Source: an uncultured Solobacterium sp. (GTDB lineage: Bacteria > Bacillota_I > Bacilli_A > Erysipelotrichales > Erysipelotrichaceae). From it: a DNA stretch of 39,081 nucleotides. Location of the stretch: contig CAJJTI010000003.1 in assembly GCA_905194705.1 (NCBI GenBank), positions 1 to 39,081 on the forward strand, given 5' to 3'. Shown piece after piece: positions 16,610 to 25,173 of this stretch. Each line of letters begins with the position of its first letter. Position 1 is the first letter of the stretch. The notes beneath the pieces are model-generated. The model was not told the origin of the DNA. It worked only from the letters and a program-made list of their open reading frames with translations, and did no database searches. The position numbers and the translations under genes were made by a program.

Positions 16610-18622
16610 ATGAAAGAATTTCATCTATCGTCTACACAAATTCATATTATTAATCAACTTCTTGATGCACACGAACCATTAAGTTCACAATTTTTAGCAA
16701 ATGGACTAGGTGTTTCAAGTAAAACAATTCGCAAATGTATTGAAGAAGCACAAGATTTATTAAAAATTAATGGTGCAAATATAGAGATAAAACCAGGTAG
16801 TGGTTATCGATTAATCATTGAAGATGATGAAGCTTTTGATGAATTTAAACAGGTTGAACAACTAGGAAAGCAAAATCGTAATGTATTTTCGATTAATTTA
16901 GATAGAGCTCATCTTGTTGTACGCTACTTATTAACACATAACGGAAAGATTAGTATTGAAGATTTATGTGATCTTCTATATATCAATAGAACAAGTGCTA
17001 AAAAAGTATTAGGTAAAGCTAGAGAAATACTTGCAAGATTTAATTTAGCAGCTGTATTTCAAAGCAAAAAAGGTATTGTTGTAGTAGGTGAAGAAAAAGA
17101 TATTCGATTATGCCTTGTATATGAATATTCTTACTTTATGACTTCTTACCATTTCCATGGTCAAGATGAATATAAAGATATCATTGGATTAAATGATCCC
17201 TACTTCAATGAAGTAGAAAATCTCATTATTTCTTTTCAAAATAACTTTGAAGAATACAATTTATCTTCTTACAGTGTGATGTATATTGCTAGATTAATTA
17301 TTGTTTCTAAGAATCGTATTACAATGTCTCATCCACTAATTTTAGATGATGAAATCACAAAACATTATTGCAACAGAAATACATATTTCGTTGCCAAGAT
17401 GATTTTAAAAGAATGTGAAAAATTATATAACATACCATTCTCTTCTTATGACAATATATTAGTGGCGATGTGTCTTGTGGCGTTAAGAGTAACAATAAAA
17501 GAACCTGAAGTATATCGTTTTGGATATTTCGAACATAAAGATTTAGCCTTGGATATTGCACAAGAACTTACAAGAGTAAATATGTTTTCAAGCAGTAAAC
17601 AAGATATTAAACTTATAGAAGATTTGTCTTATAACATTGAAGGCTTATTAACCAGGTATAAATATCATATTTTGACAAGTCAATTTAGACTTGTGGGTTA
17701 TCCATCAATGCCACAAATGGCACGTAAGATGGCACTGCAGGTAGCTTATTATCTAGAAAAAACAAGAAATATCAAACTTTTGCCGGAAGATATTATTCGC
17801 TTAATGATGGTAATATATCCTCTATATGGAAGATATCCATTTACATTTAATAAATTTGATGCATGTATTATATCTGGTATTGATAAAACAGAAGGTAAAG
17901 GTCTAAAAGAAAGATTGTTAAGAAATTTTGGAACATATATAAAAGAAATAGACTTATTAGAAAGATATGAAGCAAGATATACTGATTTATCAAAGTATAA
18001 AGTGATTTTCTCTTCTTGTTCAAAAGAACTTCTAAATCTTCCAGAAGATATTATGTTTATTAATACTACTATTTTCTTTAATGAAGTAGATAAAGAAAAA
18101 TATAGAAAACAGTTTGTAAAGTTGGCTGGGGAAAGTGGTTTATCGTCTTCGATGGATGAATATACAACTATATTTTCCGGATTAAAACCACATAACAAGA
18201 TGGAATGTCTTGAAATGATTTCTAATAAATTAATAAAAGAAAAAGGAGCAGATGATTCTTTACTAAATGATTTATTAAAATGTGAAAGAATAATGCAGAC
18301 GATTACAAATGATAATGTTGTGATTTTGACAGGACTAGAAAGTCATACAGAAAATATTCAAATCAATATATTTGTTTTAGATAAACCTGTTTCATGGGTT
18401 CAGGGATCTAAAGCTAGAATTGTTGTATATTGGGATAGAGGAAAAAATATAAAAGATTCAAACAACTTTGAGAATGAACATCTTCCACATATATTAGATC
18501 GATTCTTCCATAATGTGGGATTTGTAGATGATTTTATCAAAAATCCAACAATTGAGCAGTTTGCAGAAAGTGTTCAATCAATATATGGTCAAGTAATGAC
18601 AAATGGTTCGAGTTTTCAATAA
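16610..18622 (+). CDS. PRD domain transcriptional regulator (BglG/LicR/MtlR type)
   Basis: A 670-residue multidomain PTS-controlled regulator. N-terminal HTH (about 1-70: LSSQFLANGLGVSSKTIRK), a second HTH-like unit (about 100-150), two PRD-type helical domains with candidate histidines (about 170-400), an EIIB-like segment (about 410-500: YKVIFSSCSKELL, with a possible phospho-cysteine) and a C-terminal EIIA-like domain (about 530-665). This is the activator (LicR/MtlR) layout rather than a short RNA-binding antiterminator. Phosphorylation of PRDs and EIIA/EIIB-like domains would couple activity to sugar transport. The next gene, a mannose-type EIIA 14 bp downstream, is an obvious partner. 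The controlled operon is not evident in the window. Confidence 0.83.
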   Translation: MKEFHLSSTQIHIINQLLDAHEPLSSQFLANGLGVSSKTIRKCIEEAQDLLKINGANIEIKPGSGYRLIIEDDEAFDEFKQVEQLGKQNRNVFSINLDRAHLVVRYLLTHNGKISIEDLCDLLYINRTSAKKVLGKAREILARFNLAAVFQSKKGIVVVGEEKDIRLCLVYEYSYFMTSYHFHGQDEYKDIIGLNDPYFNEVENLIISFQNNFEEYNLSSYSVMYIARLIIVSKNRITMSHPLILDDEITKHYCNRNTYFVAKMILKECEKLYNIPFSSYDNILVAMCLVALRVTIKEPEVYRFGYFEHKDLALDIAQELTRVNMFSSSKQDIKLIEDLSYNIEGLLTRYKYHILTSQFRLVGYPSMPQMARKMALQVAYYLEKTRNIKLLPEDIIRLMMVIYPLYGRYPFTFNKFDACIISGIDKTEGKGLKERLLRNFGTYIKEIDLLERYEARYTDLSKYKVIFSSCSKELLNLPEDIMFINTTIFFNEVDKEKYRKQFVKLAGESGLSSSMDEYTTIFSGLKPHNKMECLEMISNKLIKEKGADDSLLNDLLKCERIMQTITNDNVVILTGLESHTENIQINIFVLDKPVSWVQGSKARIVVYWDRGKNIKDSNNFENEHLPHILDRFFHNVGFVDDFIKNPTIEQFAESVQSIYGQVMTNGSSFQ

Positions 18623-18636
18623 AGGGGGAAAATAAA

Positions 18637-19047
18637 ATGAGAAAAGTATTATTGATTAGCCATGGTGAATTAGCAAAAGGAGCATTAAACACATTACATA
18701 TTTTCACAAATGAATTAGATAATTTTACAGCTATTGCAGCATATACGCCAGAATGTGATAATCCTCAATCAGAGATTGAAAAGTTCTTTGAGGAAGCTGG
18801 AAATGATCAAGTTGTTTGTTTCTCTGATATATCATTTGGTAGTGTAAACCAATTATTAATGCCTTATTTATCAAGAGAAAATACATATGTATTTACAGGA
18901 TTTAATCTTCCAATGCTACTACAATTTACAGCTTTACCGGAAGATGCAACAATTGATGATTTCAGAGCGTTAGTTGATGCTGGATCTTCTGCTGTAATGT
19001 TTATGAATGATTTTGATTTCTCTTCTTCAAGTGATGAAGATGAATAA
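18637..19047 (+). CDS. PTS mannose-family EIIA component
   Basis: A 136-residue cytoplasmic phosphotransfer protein. LISHGELAKGA has the phospho-accepting histidine (His9) of the mannose/fructose/sorbose EIIA family, and SFGSVNQLLMPYL and FTGFNLPMLLQF follow the family pattern. The C-terminus is an acidic serine-rich tail. GGGGG/AAA-type ribosome site (AAAGGGGGAA) is strong. No EIIB, IIC or IID genes lie nearby, so it may work as a regulatory EIIA for the PRD protein upstream or serve a permease encoded elsewhere. Confidence 0.9.
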   Translation: MRKVLLISHGELAKGALNTLHIFTNELDNFTAIAAYTPECDNPQSEIEKFFEEAGNDQVVCFSDISFGSVNQLLMPYLSRENTYVFTGFNLPMLLQFTALPEDATIDDFRALVDAGSSAVMFMNDFDFSSSSDEDE

Positions 19048-19054
19048 ATAATAA

Positions 19055-19078
19055 ATAGTCCCACATTGTTGGGACTAT
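19055..19078 (+). terminator. Hairpin between EIIA and HAD genes
   Basis: ATAGTCCCA-CATTGT-TGGGACTAT is a perfect 9-bp stem eight bases after the EIIA stop. No T-run follows (CATTGTAT), so it may be a weak terminator or an RNA-processing or stabilising hairpin. Confidence 0.5.
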
Positions 19079-19097
19079 CATTGTATAGGGGGATAAT

Positions 19098-19892
19098 ATG
19101 ATTAAGTATTTTATCAGCGATTTAGATGGTACGTTGTTATTTCGTAATGTGGGCATAAAACAAAGTGATATTAAAGCATTAAATAAAAGTATTCAAGAAG
19201 GTTTACATTTATGGGTGGCTACCGGTAGAGGATATGATGCATATGATATGTTAAAAAGATATGACATTTATCCTGAACAAATGGTATGCAGTTCAGGTGC
19301 AGTATTATGTGATAAATACAGTCATATAAGATATTTAAGTGTCATTAGTAATGAAGATGCGAAGCATTTATTTACTTTTTTAGAAGAAAACTATCCAGAA
19401 CTAGATTACACACTAGATTTAGATAGTCATGAATATCATTTTGCTAGATTAGATAGTGGTAATCTACTGAGACATTTACCAGATTTTCCACAAAATATAG
19501 CGATAAATGTAAGTGAATTTTTAAATCACCCAGAATTAAAATTAATGAGATTATTCTGTGTAAGTCATAGTAATGAATATTGTGCAGAAGTAAGAAAAGC
19601 AATAGAAGTTGAATTTGGCGGTCGATTAAAAGCATTAAAAACAGATACAAATTGTTTGGATATTATACCTAGCGAATGTGGAAAATGGCATGGAGTATCT
19701 ACTTTACTAAAAGAGAATCATATTGATCCAAAAGATGTTGCTGCAATTGGTGATGAAGAAACAGATGTGGAAATGATTCGAAATTGTGGAATAGGACTAG
19801 CAATGTATACAGCTGATGAATCGGTTAGAAATGCGGCGGACTATGTTGTAAAATCTGTAGAAGAAGCTTTAAATATAATTAAGTCAAAATAG
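19098..19892 (+). CDS. HAD-superfamily Cof-type phosphatase
   Basis: A 264-residue haloacid-dehalogenase hydrolase. Motif I is DLDGTLL (nucleophile Asp8, acid/base Asp10), motif II is the TGR of VATGRGYDAY, and motifs III/IV are GKWHGV and AIGDEETDVEMI. The C2-type cap lies between about residues 85 and 185. Cof-type enzymes dephosphorylate sugar phosphates, flavin or pyridoxal precursors; the substrate cannot be assigned. GGGGG precedes the start, and the MATE gene follows after 11 bp. Confidence 0.92.
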   Translation: MIKYFISDLDGTLLFRNVGIKQSDIKALNKSIQEGLHLWVATGRGYDAYDMLKRYDIYPEQMVCSSGAVLCDKYSHIRYLSVISNEDAKHLFTFLEENYPELDYTLDLDSHEYHFARLDSGNLLRHLPDFPQNIAINVSEFLNHPELKLMRLFCVSHSNEYCAEVRKAIEVEFGGRLKALKTDTNCLDIIPSECGKWHGVSTLLKENHIDPKDVAAIGDEETDVEMIRNCGIGLAMYTADESVRNAADYVVKSVEEALNIIKSK

Positions 19893-19903
19893 TTGGAGAC
19901 ATT

Positions 19904-21238
19904 ATGGCAAGACAAAGTTCTGTTTCTTTAATGACAGAAGGAAATGTAAAAAAACTGATACTAACATATGCTGGACCTATATTTATAGGACAGCTTTTTC
20001 AACAGTTATATAACACAGCAGACGCAATGATTGTAGGTAATTATGTTGGACAAAATGCATTAGCTGCAGTTACATGTGTTGGTTCATTAAGTTTTTTATT
20101 TGTTGGTTTTTTTACTGGTTTTTCAACTGGAGCAAGTGTAATAGTTGCTAGAGAAATAGGTGCTGGACGTAATGAAAATACAAAGAAAGCAATTCATACA
20201 ACAGTTGCTTTAGGTTTAGTTTTAAGTTTAATTATGACAATTGCAGGCGTTAGCTTATCCAGCATTCTACTAAGATGGATGGATACACCAGAAGTTGTTT
20301 ATCCACTAGCTTTAATATATTTAAGAATTTATTTTATGGGTAGTATTCCTTTAATTATGTACAACATGTTTGTGGGAATTATTCATGCTGGTGGTGATTC
20401 AAAACATCCTCTGTATTATTTAATTTGCAGTTCTATATTAAATGTCATATTAGATGTGATTTTAATCAAATATTTTAATCTTGGTGTTGCTGGAGCAGCT
20501 ATTGCAACAGTATTTTCAGAGTTTATTAGCATGTTATTATGCATGATTCAACTAATGAGAGAAGAAGGAATATTACATTTATCTTGGAAAGATGTTAAAT
20601 TCGATAAAGATAATCTAAGAGAAATTGTTGAATATGGTTTACCTACTGGCTTACAAGGATCTGTTATTGATATCGCAAATGTTTTGATACAGTCGTATAT
20701 CAATTCCTTTGGTGCTGCAGCTGTTGCTGGTATTGGTGCCTTCTCTAAGATAGATGGCTTTGTATTTTTGCCAGTAACATCTTTCTCGATGGCCCTAACT
20801 ACCTTTGTATCACAAAATTTAGGTGCTGGTTTGATGGATAGAGTTCGTTCAGGAACGAGATTTGGTTTATTTGTCGCTATTGTGATTGTTGAATTAACAG
20901 GTGTAGTTGTATATACTTTCGCTCCACAATTAGTTGGTTTATTTAATAGTGATCCAACTGTTATCTTTTATGGGGTATCAAGAGCTAGAGTATGTACTTT
21001 ATTCTATTTCTTATTAGGTTTCTCTCATATCGTATCAGCTATTTTAAGAGGAATTGGTAAACCTGTTATGCCAGTAGTTGTAATGCTAGTATGTTGGTGT
21101 GCGGTAAGAGTAATTACTTTAATGACACTTGGAAAAGTGATACATGATATACGTATTACATATTGGTTATATCCAATCACCTGGTTTTTAAGCTCAGTTG
21201 TATATTTCAGGTGGCTGAAAAAAGAAAAATTGATTTAA
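19904..21238 (+). CDS. MATE family efflux transporter
   Basis: A 444-residue protein with 12 predicted membrane helices in two homologous halves (about 15-220 and 235-440). The first half has the family signature ILTYAGPIFIGQLFQQLYNTAD and the second GLPTGLQGSV. It belongs to the DinF/NorM-like exporters, driving drug or metabolite efflux with a Na+ or H+ gradient. TTGGAGA precedes the ATG. It is probably co-transcribed with the HAD gene. The substrate is unknown. Confidence 0.93.
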   Translation: MARQSSVSLMTEGNVKKLILTYAGPIFIGQLFQQLYNTADAMIVGNYVGQNALAAVTCVGSLSFLFVGFFTGFSTGASVIVAREIGAGRNENTKKAIHTTVALGLVLSLIMTIAGVSLSSILLRWMDTPEVVYPLALIYLRIYFMGSIPLIMYNMFVGIIHAGGDSKHPLYYLICSSILNVILDVILIKYFNLGVAGAAIATVFSEFISMLLCMIQLMREEGILHLSWKDVKFDKDNLREIVEYGLPTGLQGSVIDIANVLIQSYINSFGAAAVAGIGAFSKIDGFVFLPVTSFSMALTTFVSQNLGAGLMDRVRSGTRFGLFVAIVIVELTGVVVYTFAPQLVGLFNSDPTVIFYGVSRARVCTLFYFLLGFSHIVSAILRGIGKPVMPVVVMLVCWCAVRVITLMTLGKVIHDIRITYWLYPITWFLSSVVYFRWLKKEKLI

Positions 21239-21321
21239 TATTATAAATTTATAGCATAATTTATTGAAAAAACAGATTTTTGAATATTCAAAAATTGATT
21301 ATTTGCGATAAAATAAATGAG

Positions 21322-22248
21322 ATGAATGTTCAAGAAATATTATTAAGTAAAAATGGAATGGCAATTGTCAAAATTGCTGAAATTCTTTTAAGTGCAGAAA
21401 TAGGTGAAAAAATACCAACTGTTGCAGAACTGACAAAAAGTACAGGTTTAGCAAATGGTACAGTTCATCATGCTTTAAAGATACTAACAGAAACTCATGC
21501 TGTAAATATTGTATCTAAAGGGCATATGGGCTCATATCTAATGGGAAAAGATTATAAATTACTATTAGATATTGCTGGCATTAAATATTTGATTGGAGCG
21601 ATGCCTTTACCATATACGAAAAGATATGAAGGTTTAGCTTCTGGTTTAATTAGTGCTATGGAAAATGGATATAATATTCCTGTCAATCTTTCTTATATGA
21701 GAGGTGCTAAAAACAGAATTTCCATGGTAATTTATGAAAGATATGATTTTGCAATTGTATCAAAACTTGCGGCAGAGGAATATTTAAAAGACCATGATGA
21801 TATTTCTGTTGTTTTATCTTTTGGCCCTCTAACTTATACTTCAAATCATGCGATTATGTTTCATGATGAAAACTCCAAATCTATTGAAGATGGCATGACT
21901 GTTGGGATTGATAGAAGTTCAATTGACCAGGTAATGTTATTGAAAAAAGAATGTGATGGAAAAAAAGTTAAATTTGTAGAAATTGAGTATTCACATATTA
22001 TAGAACATGTTATTAAAGGTGATATTGATGCGACAGTTATGAATATTGATGAAGTAAATGATCGTGGATTGAGAATAAATTATACTCCTTTAGTTAAAGA
22101 AGAAGATGATAGTAATACAACTGCAGTGATGGTTGTTAAGAGTAAAAATAAAGAAATAGGAGAACTCTTAAAAAAGATAATTGATCCTAAAACGGTGTTA
22201 CAAATCCAAAAACAAGTATTAGAAGGAAAAATACAACCAAGCTATTAA
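21322..22248 (+). CDS. yhfZ: YhfZ-type HTH regulator of the yhf gene set
   Basis: A GntR-like winged helix-turn-helix (about residues 10-75: IPTVAELTKSTGLANGTVHHAL) joined to a periplasmic-binding-protein-like effector domain (about 85-305), the YhfZ architecture. The ATG at 21322 is used here; a TTG at 21280 in the same frame would add 14 residues, and neither has a good ribosome site. A weak promoter (TTCAAA 21287, TAAAAT 21309) would put the transcript start close to this ATG, so a near-leaderless mRNA is possible. In E. coli yhfZ sits beside yhfS-yhfY. Here it lies upstream of the same set, but a reductase gene on the other strand is between. The ligand is unknown. Confidence 0.8.
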   Translation: MNVQEILLSKNGMAIVKIAEILLSAEIGEKIPTVAELTKSTGLANGTVHHALKILTETHAVNIVSKGHMGSYLMGKDYKLLLDIAGIKYLIGAMPLPYTKRYEGLASGLISAMENGYNIPVNLSYMRGAKNRISMVIYERYDFAIVSKLAAEEYLKDHDDISVVLSFGPLTYTSNHAIMFHDENSKSIEDGMTVGIDRSSIDQVMLLKKECDGKKVKFVEIEYSHIIEHVIKGDIDATVMNIDEVNDRGLRINYTPLVKEEDDSNTTAVMVVKSKNKEIGELLKKIIDPKTVLQIQKQVLEGKIQPSY

Positions 22249-22260
22249 TTGGTATAAGAA

Positions 22261-22286
22261 AAGGTAGAGGCAATTGTCTCTACCTT
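22261..22286. terminator. Bidirectional terminator between yhfZ and the reductase
   Basis: AAGGTAGAG-GCAATTGT-CTCTACCTT, a perfect 9-bp stem. On the minus strand it is followed by TTTTCTT; on the plus strand by AAATTTTATTT. Confidence 0.8.
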
Positions 22287-22311
22287 AAATTTTATTTATT
22301 TGGTAATAACT

Positions 22312-24165
22312 TTATTTAGATTCAGTGGCAGCTTTAGCGGCATTTTCACCAGCTACAACACCTGAACCAATAGCCCAAGAGTTCATCATAGCTGTCATAG
22401 AGTCAGCACCATTAGCACCACCTACTACAGAACCAGCACCATAGAAGTTTTGGATAGGATTACCATCTTTATCAAGAATCTGCATATCTGTATTAGCTTT
22501 TAAGCCACCTAGAGTTGTACAGAAACGAGGTCTTTGTTCAACAACATAGTACTTGCCACCTTCTTTTAAGGCTACAGGATTTTCTTTTCCAAAGGCATCT
22601 TTACCTTCAGCACAAGCTTTGTTGTATTCTTCAACAGTCTTAGCTAATTCATCACTGTCGATACCCATTGTCTTAGCTAGTTCTGCTAAGTCAGTACCTT
22701 CAGCTAATACTGGTTTACCATCATTTTCGATTGATTCCCACTTGTATAAATCATCTTCAGAAGCAACTAGTTTATCTTCTAATGATTTATCAACATAAGC
22801 TTTCCAAGCATCTTCATCCATGATTAGATATAGAATCTTATCATCTTGAGCAACAGTAGCTTCAGTAATTTCAGCAAGTGTACCTGTTTCTTTAATTACA
22901 CGGTCACCCTTTGTATTTACATAGATTGCACCATGATCTTTTGTAGCAGCTGTAGAACTTGCTGTAGCAGCTAGAGCTCTATTTTTAACTGTTTCAACAC
23001 CTTGTGGATAAACTTTTACAAGATCCATGTTAATGGTATCAGCACCAACATCTTCACCAAGTTGTAAACCATCACCCATATCAGTTGTACGACCATAGAA
23101 CATATAACCACTTAATGAATCAGGTAATAATGAAGAGTTAGCACCAAATCCACCAGCTGCATCGATTGTTACTTTAGCAGTAATATCGATAGTACCTTGA
23201 CGGTCTTCACATTCAACACCAGTAACCGCACCACTATCATCTGTTAATAGTTTAGTTGCTTTTGTACCTAGAAGAAGTTCTCCACCTCTATCACTGAAGT
23301 TTTTAGTCATTACATCGAAGAATGCGTAACTTCTACCAACAACACCAATTTGACGGTTAGCAGAATGATCAGGATATTGTGTAGCAGCAACATCATATGG
23401 AACTTTCATGTCATCAACAAGCCAGTCAACTGTTGAACCAATTGATTCAGAAATCATCTTAACTAGTTCTGGATCGTTCTTGTTTAGACCGATTCTCATA
23501 ATATCTTCATAAGCAAGTTCTGGAGAGTCTTTAGTTTCATTTAATTTTTCTTTTTGGAATTTAGAACCAGTAGCGATTAATGTACCAGCGTTACACATTG
23601 TATCGCCACCTACCATATCATTCTTTTCAACAAGGATAACTTTTGCACCTTCATCAGCAGCTTTAACAGCAGCAGCAACACCGCCGCCACCAGCACCAAT
23701 AACAACTACATCAGCGTCCATCTTTCTTGTATCAGCAATCTTTTCAACTTCAACTTTTTCACTGAAGTCATCTTTAGAAGCCCCAGCTGATTCTAGAGCA
23801 TTTCTAACAGCTGTCTTTACAGCAGAAGCGGTAATAGTAGCACCAGTTACGTTATCAACGTTAGTTGTTTGGTGAGCAACTATATCACTTGATACTTTTT
23901 CAATCGCAACATCACCAATACCTTGAGATTCAGAGTTGTTTGTAACTTCCACATTGCTAATAGCACCATCTTTAATTGTTACTTTTACATCTACAGGGCC
24001 GTTATTTCCAGTAGCTTCTCCTTCGTATTCACCATCAGCGATACTTGCAGAGCCAGTACTTGCACTAGCAGTTGCAGATGGAGTTGAGGTTGGAGTACTT
24101 GAGGAACAACTAGCTAGCATTCCTACAGAAAGGACAGCTGCTAATAATTTTTCCATTTTTCTCAT
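22312..24165 (-). CDS. Flavinylated extracellular FAD-dependent reductase (fumarate reductase-like lipoprotein)
   Basis: A 617-residue lipoprotein. The signal peptide ends in the lipobox LASC (Cys20), followed by a Ser/Thr/Ala linker (21-42). Then comes an FMN-binding domain (about 45-128) with DNVTGAT, the D-x3-GAT motif where ApbE attaches FMN covalently (Thr110). The C-terminal flavoprotein domain (about 150-617) has the FAD fold VVIGAGGGGVAAA and belongs to the flavocytochrome c/fumarate reductase family. It is expected to reduce an external acceptor at the outer membrane face. Near the C-terminus FCTTLGG stands where fumarate-type enzymes carry a histidine, so the acceptor may not be fumarate. 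AGGAG is nine bases before ATG 24165; an ATG at 24174 is too close to it. Confidence 0.88.
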   Translation of the reverse strand: MRKMEKLLAAVLSVGMLASCSSSTPTSTPSATASASTGSASIADGEYEGEATGNNGPVDVKVTIKDGAISNVEVTNNSESQGIGDVAIEKVSSDIVAHQTTNVDNVTGATITASAVKTAVRNALESAGASKDDFSEKVEVEKIADTRKMDADVVVIGAGGGGVAAAVKAADEGAKVILVEKNDMVGGDTMCNAGTLIATGSKFQKEKLNETKDSPELAYEDIMRIGLNKNDPELVKMISESIGSTVDWLVDDMKVPYDVAATQYPDHSANRQIGVVGRSYAFFDVMTKNFSDRGGELLLGTKATKLLTDDSGAVTGVECEDRQGTIDITAKVTIDAAGGFGANSSLLPDSLSGYMFYGRTTDMGDGLQLGEDVGADTINMDLVKVYPQGVETVKNRALAATASSTAATKDHGAIYVNTKGDRVIKETGTLAEITEATVAQDDKILYLIMDEDAWKAYVDKSLEDKLVASEDDLYKWESIENDGKPVLAEGTDLAELAKTMGIDSDELAKTVEEYNKACAEGKDAFGKENPVALKEGGKYYVVEQRPRFCTTLGGLKANTDMQILDKDGNPIQNFYGAGSVVGGANGADSMTAMMNSWAIGSGVVAGENAAKAATESK

Positions 24166-24191
24166 TTTAATCATCTCCTAATACTTAAGAA

Positions 24192-24248
24192 ATTTTGGCC
24201 AAAATATTTTAAGCAAAAAAAGTATAGCGCTATTTTAGAATTTGTTAA
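24192..24248 (-). promoter_or_regulatory. Reductase promoter with downstream palindrome
   Basis: On the minus strand TTAACA (24248-24243), a 16-bp spacer and TATACT (24226-24221) make a good sigma-A promoter. Transcription would start near 24214. Right after it lies the perfect 14-bp palindrome ATTTTGGCCAAAAT (24205-24192), well placed as a repressor site. Confidence 0.6.
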
Positions 24249-24300
24249 GTATTATTTTCACAAATATATGCTGTGGAAGAATAACATACAAAAATTATCA

Positions 24301-24329
24301 TTGATTTGTAATAAAATAGGTTGTAGAAT
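24301..24329 (+). promoter_or_regulatory. Promoter of the zinc-ribbon/yhf operon
   Basis: TTGATT (24301-24306), 17-bp spacer, TAGAAT (24324-24329). The expected start near 24336 leaves a 24-base leader without a ribosome site before the ATG at 24360. It is the only good promoter seen ahead of yhfY, so it may drive the whole yhf run. Confidence 0.5.
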
Positions 24330-24359
24330 GCAAATGTACAAAATACTGAATATTGAACA

Positions 24360-24701
24360 ATGAAAACAAAAATTAAGTGCTATCGATGTGGAACAGAGAT
24401 TCCTATCAATTATAAAAATATGAGTGCGATTATGACATGCCCTCACTGCAAAGGAAAAATGACCTATGATGTTACAACTTATAGAAAGTTGAAACTTGTT
24501 CGTTACTTTGTAGTATTACTTGTTGCACTATTGCTTTTGTTTGGAATGCATCAAGTTGAGACAGGAAATTATGCAATTCTTCTCATTTTTATGAGTATTG
24601 CAATATCACTGGCATGTGTAGCAGATAAAGCTTGTTTATGGCTATGTGATTTCATCTTTGGACTTCACTATGAAGAGCTGAAAACGAAAAAGAAAAAATA
24701 G
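24360..24701 (+). CDS. Small zinc-ribbon membrane protein, unknown function
   Basis: A 113-residue protein not assigned to a named family. Residues 7-33 form a treble-clef/zinc-ribbon with two cysteine pairs (CYRCG and CPHCKG). Two hydrophobic helices follow (about 49-66 and 70-92), then a basic tail ending in KTKKKK. It would lie in the membrane with the zinc-ribbon in the cytoplasm. The ATG has no evident Shine-Dalgarno site. It precedes yhfY by eight bases and is probably on the same transcript. Function unknown. Confidence 0.6.
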   Translation: MKTKIKCYRCGTEIPINYKNMSAIMTCPHCKGKMTYDVTTYRKLKLVRYFVVLLVALLLLFGMHQVETGNYAILLIFMSIAISLACVADKACLWLCDFIFGLHYEELKTKKKK

Positions 24702-24709
24702 GAGATTTT

Positions 24710-25093
24710 ATGGATTTTAAAGACAGATTAGACATGTATGTTGAGGGTGGTATGATTACACAAAGTGATGTTGAAGATGTTAATGCGGTAATCAAACTAT
24801 TTAAAGATAATTATGGAATTGAATTAACAGAAGAAAATGCAGCTACTTTTATTGCTCATTTATGTGCTGCATATGGACGTAATACAACAAAAGAAGAACT
24901 TGATGACTTATCTGATGAAGTAATGACTGAGATTGAAAATCTTGATTCTTATCCAGAATCATTAGAAATATTAAATAAGATTATATCAGTAACAAAAAAT
25001 CCACTTAATGATGTGGAAAAGAAATATGTGTTGTTACATCTAAATAATCTTATTCAAACATTTACTGAAACTGGTGAATGGCAACACCGGTAA
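24710..25093 (+). CDS. yhfY: PRD-only regulatory protein (YhfY-like)
   Basis: A 127-residue single PTS-regulation-domain protein without a DNA-binding part. It is all-helical, with FIAHLCAAYGR holding a histidine at the position of the phosphorylated PRD histidine and YVLLHLNNLI a second one near the C-terminus. In E. coli yhfY is also a short PRD protein in the same gene set, which supports orthology by context. It may pass PTS phosphorylation state to YhfZ or to the transporter YhfT; this is inference. AGGAG precedes the ATG. Confidence 0.75.
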   Translation: MDFKDRLDMYVEGGMITQSDVEDVNAVIKLFKDNYGIELTEENAATFIAHLCAAYGRNTTKEELDDLSDEVMTEIENLDSYPESLEILNKIISVTKNPLNDVEKKYVLLHLNNLIQTFTETGEWQHR

Positions 25094-25173
25094 AGGGATA
25101 TGAAGTCCATATTATACATGTTTAAGGAGGAAAAAATAGGGTATTCGAATTTTCACTTACTTTTAGAGCTATC

